Assembly: GCA_964058845.1 (NCBI GenBank)
Contig: CAXKVR010000085.1
Location: forward strand, 62,001 to 126,000
Source: Carex sylvatica
Lineage: Eukaryota; Streptophyta; Magnoliopsida; Poales; Cyperaceae
Direction: 5' to 3'
Length of the DNA stretch: 64,000 nt
Below are positions 59,142-64,000 of the stretch, in pieces (positions within the stretch are counted from its first letter, which is position 1; each line of letters starts with the position of its first letter). Under the pieces are notes generated by a model. That model ran no database searches, was not told the DNA's origin, and worked only from the letters and a program-made list of their open reading frames with translations. The position numbers and the translations under genes were made by a program.

Positions 59142-59384
59142 CTCAGTCTTCTCTGATTCTCTCCTCTCCTCTCCTCTCCTCTCCTCTTCTCTCTCGTTTT
59201 CCAAGAATCCCAACAGCCGAAGCCGATGATTCCTTCTTCCCCGGTGCCTCACTGACTACCGGAGAAAGAGAACTCGAAGGAAGAGGCTTCAACAAAACCC
59301 TAAACCCTTCTCCCTTTCTCTCTACGGTTCGTTCAGTTCTAACTGCTAACTTAACTCGTCGCTTCTCGTGCGCTACTCGATCTA

Positions 59385-59411
59385 ATGTCGGTTTTCCCAT
59401 CGTTTGTATAG
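59385..59411 (+). promoter_or_regulatory. Upstream ORF in the CLASSY leader
   Basis: A nine-codon frame (MSVFPSFV and a stop) lies 62 bp before the proposed main start. If transcribed, it could lower translation of the main frame. Confidence 0.4.
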
Positions 59412-59414
59412 AAT

Positions 59415-59472
59415 CAGCCTTTGGTCTAGTGGCAAAGAAAGTAACTTCCGTGTGGGAGGTCGCAGGTTCGAA
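59415..59472 (+). mobile_element. SINE head fused to the CLASSY start codon
   Basis: TTTGGTCTAGTGGCAAAG and the box B-like GCAGGTTCGAAA match the first 60 bp of the SINEs at 843 and 45742. The similarity ends at GAAA, and the ATG used as start begins at 59473. The rest of the SINE is not present. Confidence 0.7.
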
Positions 59473-62400
59473 ATGGTATCCGGACAATCGGAGAGCTCTA
59501 GCTGTCATAGGTCGGGCTGCTCCGACGGAGGCGGTGGAGTTGTTGGGGGTGACAGGGACGGTGAAGGAACTCTTGGTACTGGTCTCTCATCTGATTCTAC
59601 ACATCCACCTCTGGCTTCCAATCAATCGTACGTATCCTTTGTCTATTTCCATGTCTTTTTGCGTATGAAAAATTGGAAACTTCCATGTCAATGTAATGTT
59701 AGTTATGTTTTGATGCTGAACTATTTCCAACGGTAGGCCCATGGAACTAGTTTATGGGGTACATTGATTGTAGCAGCTACTATGGAAGGAAAGGTTCGCT
59801 TGTATCGATCCTGATTTTTTTGTACCAGGGGAAGTGCTCTCTCCCTTTCAGGATTTAGATCCAGTGCAGTACCCTACTGTGTAGAATGAGATCTTCATTG
59901 TCCATTTTAACCTGGAACGAATCTTAAAGCTGACCCGTTATAATCCAAATAGGCATCAGAATTATTTTGGCTTGGCTGAGAATTATTCTACATGGTTGGG
60001 TACACACATTTGCTGATACTCCATTCTGTGAAGCATATTTTGCAAGTAAATTGTCATTCAACAGCATTACCTATCTGAATGGCATGAATGTGCTGCATTT
60101 TATTTTATGTTTTTTGACATAAGTGGGTAAAAGCTTACCGGTTTCATTAAAGGAATCAGAAGTTTACGGGGCTGATACTAAACAGCTGGTACCAGCTCTC
60201 AGTTACAGAGTATTACATAGTTTTAGCTAAAAGCAGTAAAAATAATACAAAAGTTCTATACAAAACACATATCCAGATATTAAAGACAAGCAAATTACAA
60301 TAAATTTATGATAAATGATCTTCATCTGTTACATCAATTTGGGTTTTTCCTTACCTGATGAATTTATATTCTTCTTATGTTTAACTTGGGACCAAATGCT
60401 TTTTCGGACCTTTTCTAATGGTTTTGTAGTTGTTGAGCCCCAATTCCCCATGATAAAACAATGAAAGAAATTAGAAATTTTAGAGAACCCGAATGGTATA
60501 ATACAGGTGAGCTCATACTTTTGTTTGCTACAGCTTGAAGGGATCATTAAATGAAGAAGATGAGCCTCTAAACCTGAACCAATTTAGCAAGGTTCCTGAT
60601 GCAAGTGCTGGTCTTGTCCATGCTGCTTTAAATGGAGGGGCTTCTCTGAACAACTCTCGATCTCATGCCCTACCTCCTCCTCATGGTACAATTACTTTTT
60701 ATCAATTTTTCTTCCCAATAGTACTTACTCCAAAAAATCATAATTTATGTTTTTATCTGTACTCTTTCTATTTTTATTAGAGGCACCCGATAGTGAATCT
60801 GAAGATATTCCCATAGCTGCCTTAAGGCGTGCAAAAGAAGGCAGAGGAAATGACAAGGTAATAGATGTACCCAGTGAAGATGACGAACTGGAGATAATTG
60901 GTGTGAATGAAGCACTGGTCGATAAGAAACACAAGAAAAAAATGCCTGTTGTCTCATCATGTGTCGGTTGGAGAACTCGGTTGTCTCGGGGGAAGCAAGA
61001 GAGAGTTTCTTACTCTACCTACTTCCAAAAATTATCTGATGATTCAGGAGATGAAAATGTGAAGGATGATGACATGAAAGATGAGGATGTTGTTGAAGAG
61101 GAAGAGGAAGACAGCAGTACCAGTTCGGGGGAGGAATTTAACAAATCCGAACCCGATAACCTAGACGATGACATGCTGATTGGGGACTGGCAAGAGCGGT
61201 ATCGTGCTGTGAAAAGGAAAATCGTGGAATCAGATCAAGTAACAGATGAATTGGATGGTTTCATGCCTGGCCCGGCTGCTAAGAAATTGAAACCCGATAA
61301 CCCAGACGAGGTTCATGTAATCGAGTCGGATCTTGAGACGGATTTTGATCCAGATAGAGGGGTATTAAGATCTGCTTCCTCGGATTCTGATTGGGAGGAG
61401 GAGATTCGGTATGTACCATCCAGTGTAGGTGGGAGCCGCAGTTCTGGTTTCCGCATTGCCAGTAATGGTTCAGGCACTTATCAGGCAAAGACCCCCGGGT
61501 CAAAAAGTTTCCCACGCTTGTACCGTTATAGTGTTAAAAAGGATGGATCGGGCTCAAAATTTAGGCCATCTAAACGGCACAATAGTAGTAGTAGTACAAG
61601 GGGTAGAGGTTCGAAAGGCCGAGATCTTTTGAGGATGTTAGTTGATAGGATGTCTGATGAGAATGGGTCAGTGGATCCAAACCAGTACGGGCTGAAAGAT
61701 GTACTACCACTGGTATTCTTCTTTGAGGATGAGTTGGAGGAGAGAGAAAAGGAGGAGGAGAGAGAATTGGATGAATTGTGGGCCGATTATGATTTTGCTG
61801 TGGAATCAGAAAATATAGGGAGGTACCGAAATGATGAGGTACAGTGGCTTAGAACAATTTTTTTTTTTAACTATATTTGTTTTCCTTATTGTTTTTATTG
61901 TATATTACTTGTACCTTCACTAGCATTTTTCGTAGAATAATTGCTGTTTGTAAATATTAACCTACTTTGTTCTTTCCTGATTTGGTCTGGTATGGCATGT
62001 AGAGGATTTAATGGAGTTCATAGCAGTTGGGCGTTAATTTCCCATGCATTTTATTTTTCATAACTTTGTACCCATGCATTGGACTTCTCATACTTAATAA
62101 AACTGCCTTGTAAACTTTTTTCTTCTACTTTTTGTAGGTTTTAAATTTAGATGAAGGTGCAGTATGGGATCGAACTTCTGATATTAATGGGTATTGCCCA
62201 AATGGACAGCATGATTTGATATTAGATGAACAAATTGGGGTTATTTGCAAGAATTGCCCCTTTGTGAGCATTGAAATCAGATACATCCTCCCAGCCATGG
62301 TATATCTGCATTTGCTGTTGTCCTTTTTTATTACTAGAAGGTGTGTCTATTGTACTATGAACAGAATATGTGATGCCATGTTAATAACATTCATTTGAAA

Positions 62401-64000
62401 TAATGAGAGAATATAGCAAACTACATGGTTCCAATTTGCGGGTGATTATTTACATAAGATTCTCTCTTTTATTTTTAATTTTTTTATAGTGAACCAGATT
62501 AGGATTAGCATATGCCTTGCAATACTTTACCATTTCAGTGTGGTATATTTAATAACATGTAGAATCAATAATCTCTTGTTTCACAAGACGAGCATTTCTA
62601 CCCTATATGAACTGCACATTTATAAATTTTACTTGTGCCCCCAACCACTTTTTATCTTTTCCTGTATCATGGTACATAATTAGTTAGTAAACGTTTCTCA
62701 TTATTTGAATTTCATTTAATTCAGGCTACTAGCATGGTTGACAAATCAGCATGGAGAGTCTCTACCTCTGAGGCGAGGATCCCACTCCAGTATAGTAACC
62801 TATGTGCAAATGAGGAAACCAATGAGGAGGCTAAACTATGTTACAACACCCTAAATGGTACAGTGTGGGATCTAATTCCCGGCACATTCTCCACCATGTA
62901 TGCACACCAACGCGAGGCAATGGAGTTTATGTGGAACAAGTTGGCCGGAGGGATTGACCTCGACTCCCTGCGCAGTGGGCCCCCCACTGATGTCATCGGT
63001 GGATGCGTTGTGTGCCATGCACCCGGCACAGGAAAAACCCGGCTTGCCATTGTCTTCATCCAAACCTACATGAAAGTCTTCCCAGATTGTCGGCCTGTCA
63101 TAATTGCGCCACGTGGGATGCTCTACACATGGGAGGAGGAATTTAAAAAATGGAACGTTAACATTCCATTTCACATATTAAACACAAGTGAGTACACCGG
63201 GAAGGAAGACAGTGAGATAAGAAAACTGGTACGAAATGAGAAACGCTCTGAGAAGTTGACCCGGTTGGTGAAGTTGTGTACCTGGGATAAAGGGAATGGT
63301 GTCCTTGGGGTGAGTTATGGCCTTTATACAAAGCTAACACTTGAGCGATGCAAAACCGAGGAGGATGCTAAGGTGAGAAAGGTTCTACTAGAAAGGCCAG
63401 GACTACTTGTGCTTGATGAAGGGCACACACCGAGAAATGCAAGGAGTTGTTTGTGGAAAACCCTAGGGAAGGTAAAATCAGAGAAGCGGATCATTCTCTC
63501 AGGCACCCCATTTCAGAATAATTTCATGGAGCTGTACAATATTTTGTGCTTGGTTCGGCCTCAGTTTGCTGAAAGATTCTTGATCAAACGGCCAAAAAGA
63601 GGCCGGCATCAACCTATTGATCCTAACGAAGGTAAAGGAATCTGGAATTCAATCACTAGTAATGTAATAGATGATAATGCCGAAGAGGTTAGAGCAATTT
63701 TGAAACCCTTTGTGAATATACACACTGGGAATATTCTCCGAACCCTACCTGGGTTAAGGGAGTGCGTTATTATTCTCAGCCCCAGTTCGTTCCAGAAGGA
63801 TGTTATTAAGAAAGTGGAGAGCATTGGTACAGGTTGTAATTTTGAAACTGAATACAATATTTCCTTGGCCTCAATTCATCCTTCCTTAGTTGCAACTTTA
63901 AAATTGACAGAGGAAGAGGCTATGCTTGTGGACAAACAACAGTTGGAAAAGTATCGATTAAACCCAAACGAAGGGGTAAAAACAAAATTTGTTATAGAGG
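59473..64000 (+). CDS. CLASSY 3/4-like SNF2 chromatin-remodelling ATPase (5' part)
   Basis: Five exons are visible: 59473-59627, 60534-60685, 60781-61838, 62138-62299 and 62725 to the window edge. All are GT-AG and join in frame to over 930 residues. Residues 1-455 are low complexity, with acidic runs and basic clusters typical of CLASSY N-termini. Exon 4 carries a Cys pair (VICKNCPFVSIEIRYILPAM). The ATPase domain starts near residue 540. It has a Walker A of APGTGKT at 608-614, a Walker B-type box DEGH at 740-743 and motif III LSGTPFQNN. The second helicase lobe should lie beyond 64000. CLASSY proteins recruit RNA polymerase IV to start 24-nt siRNA production in RNA-directed DNA methylation; that role is inferred from family. 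The start codon abuts a SINE fragment, so an alternative in-frame start is possible. Confidence 0.9.

Noticed and set aside
59143..59508. Minus-strand 121-codon frame antisense to the CLASSY leader
   Set aside because: It has a low-complexity Arg/Glu composition from the TCTCC tract and overlaps the SINE head and first exon of the plus-strand gene.

Overview
This is nuclear DNA from a flowering plant, most likely a eudicot. The genes contain many GT-AG introns and the background is AT-rich. The gene families are plant-specific: a legumin-type seed storage globulin, a MIKC*-type MADS-box factor, an LRR receptor-like protein of the EIX/Cf type, and a CLASSY-type SNF2 ATPase. Most of the rest is transposon-derived: two CACTA elements, hAT-, Mutator- and Tourist-like MITEs, tRNA-derived SINEs, a broken copia element, and a short (TTTAGGG)3 tract. 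I could not name the species.

Layout. 0-1 kb is an inverted, broken copy of a MADS/legumin gene pair, followed by a SINE. 2.2-9.3 kb is the intact version of that pair: a 10-exon MIKC* MADS-box gene on the minus strand, divergent from a 4-exon legumin gene on the plus strand. 10.4-12.7 kb is retrotransposon debris, including a minus-strand copia reverse transcriptase/RNase H relic. 13.2-15.9 kb is an intronless 910-residue LRR receptor-like protein whose upstream region is tandemly duplicated. 16-25 kb is gene-poor and dominated by satellite-like arrays, especially 20-22.6 kb. 27.25-32.54 kb is a composite CACTA element that carries a decayed Ulp1-type protease gene and holds nested insertions. 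36.8-37.7 kb encodes an unrecognised 277-residue protein with duplicated Cys-Pro-x-Cys modules. 38.5-43.1 kb holds a hAT element inside another hAT element, then a second CACTA element. 43.7-45.2 kb is a third, decayed MADS fragment. 47.8-49.8 kb is a gene for a plant Mic10-like MICOS subunit. 51.0-53.0 kb is a TRAF-type zinc-finger pseudogene. 58.0-64.0 kb holds a four-copy tandem repeat, a Tourist-like MITE, and the first five exons of a CLASSY-like gene that runs off the right edge.

The genes do not form one pathway. The functional theme is duplication. The MADS/legumin pair has been copied and broken at least once (0-0.8 kb), with another MADS relic 40 kb away. Three promoters (legumin, receptor-like protein, CLASSY) carry local tandem duplications. 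A single superfamily of fold-back MITEs sits in introns, pseudogenes and intergenic DNA across the window. I see no convincing new multi-gene system. The least explained coding object is the 36.8 kb protein.
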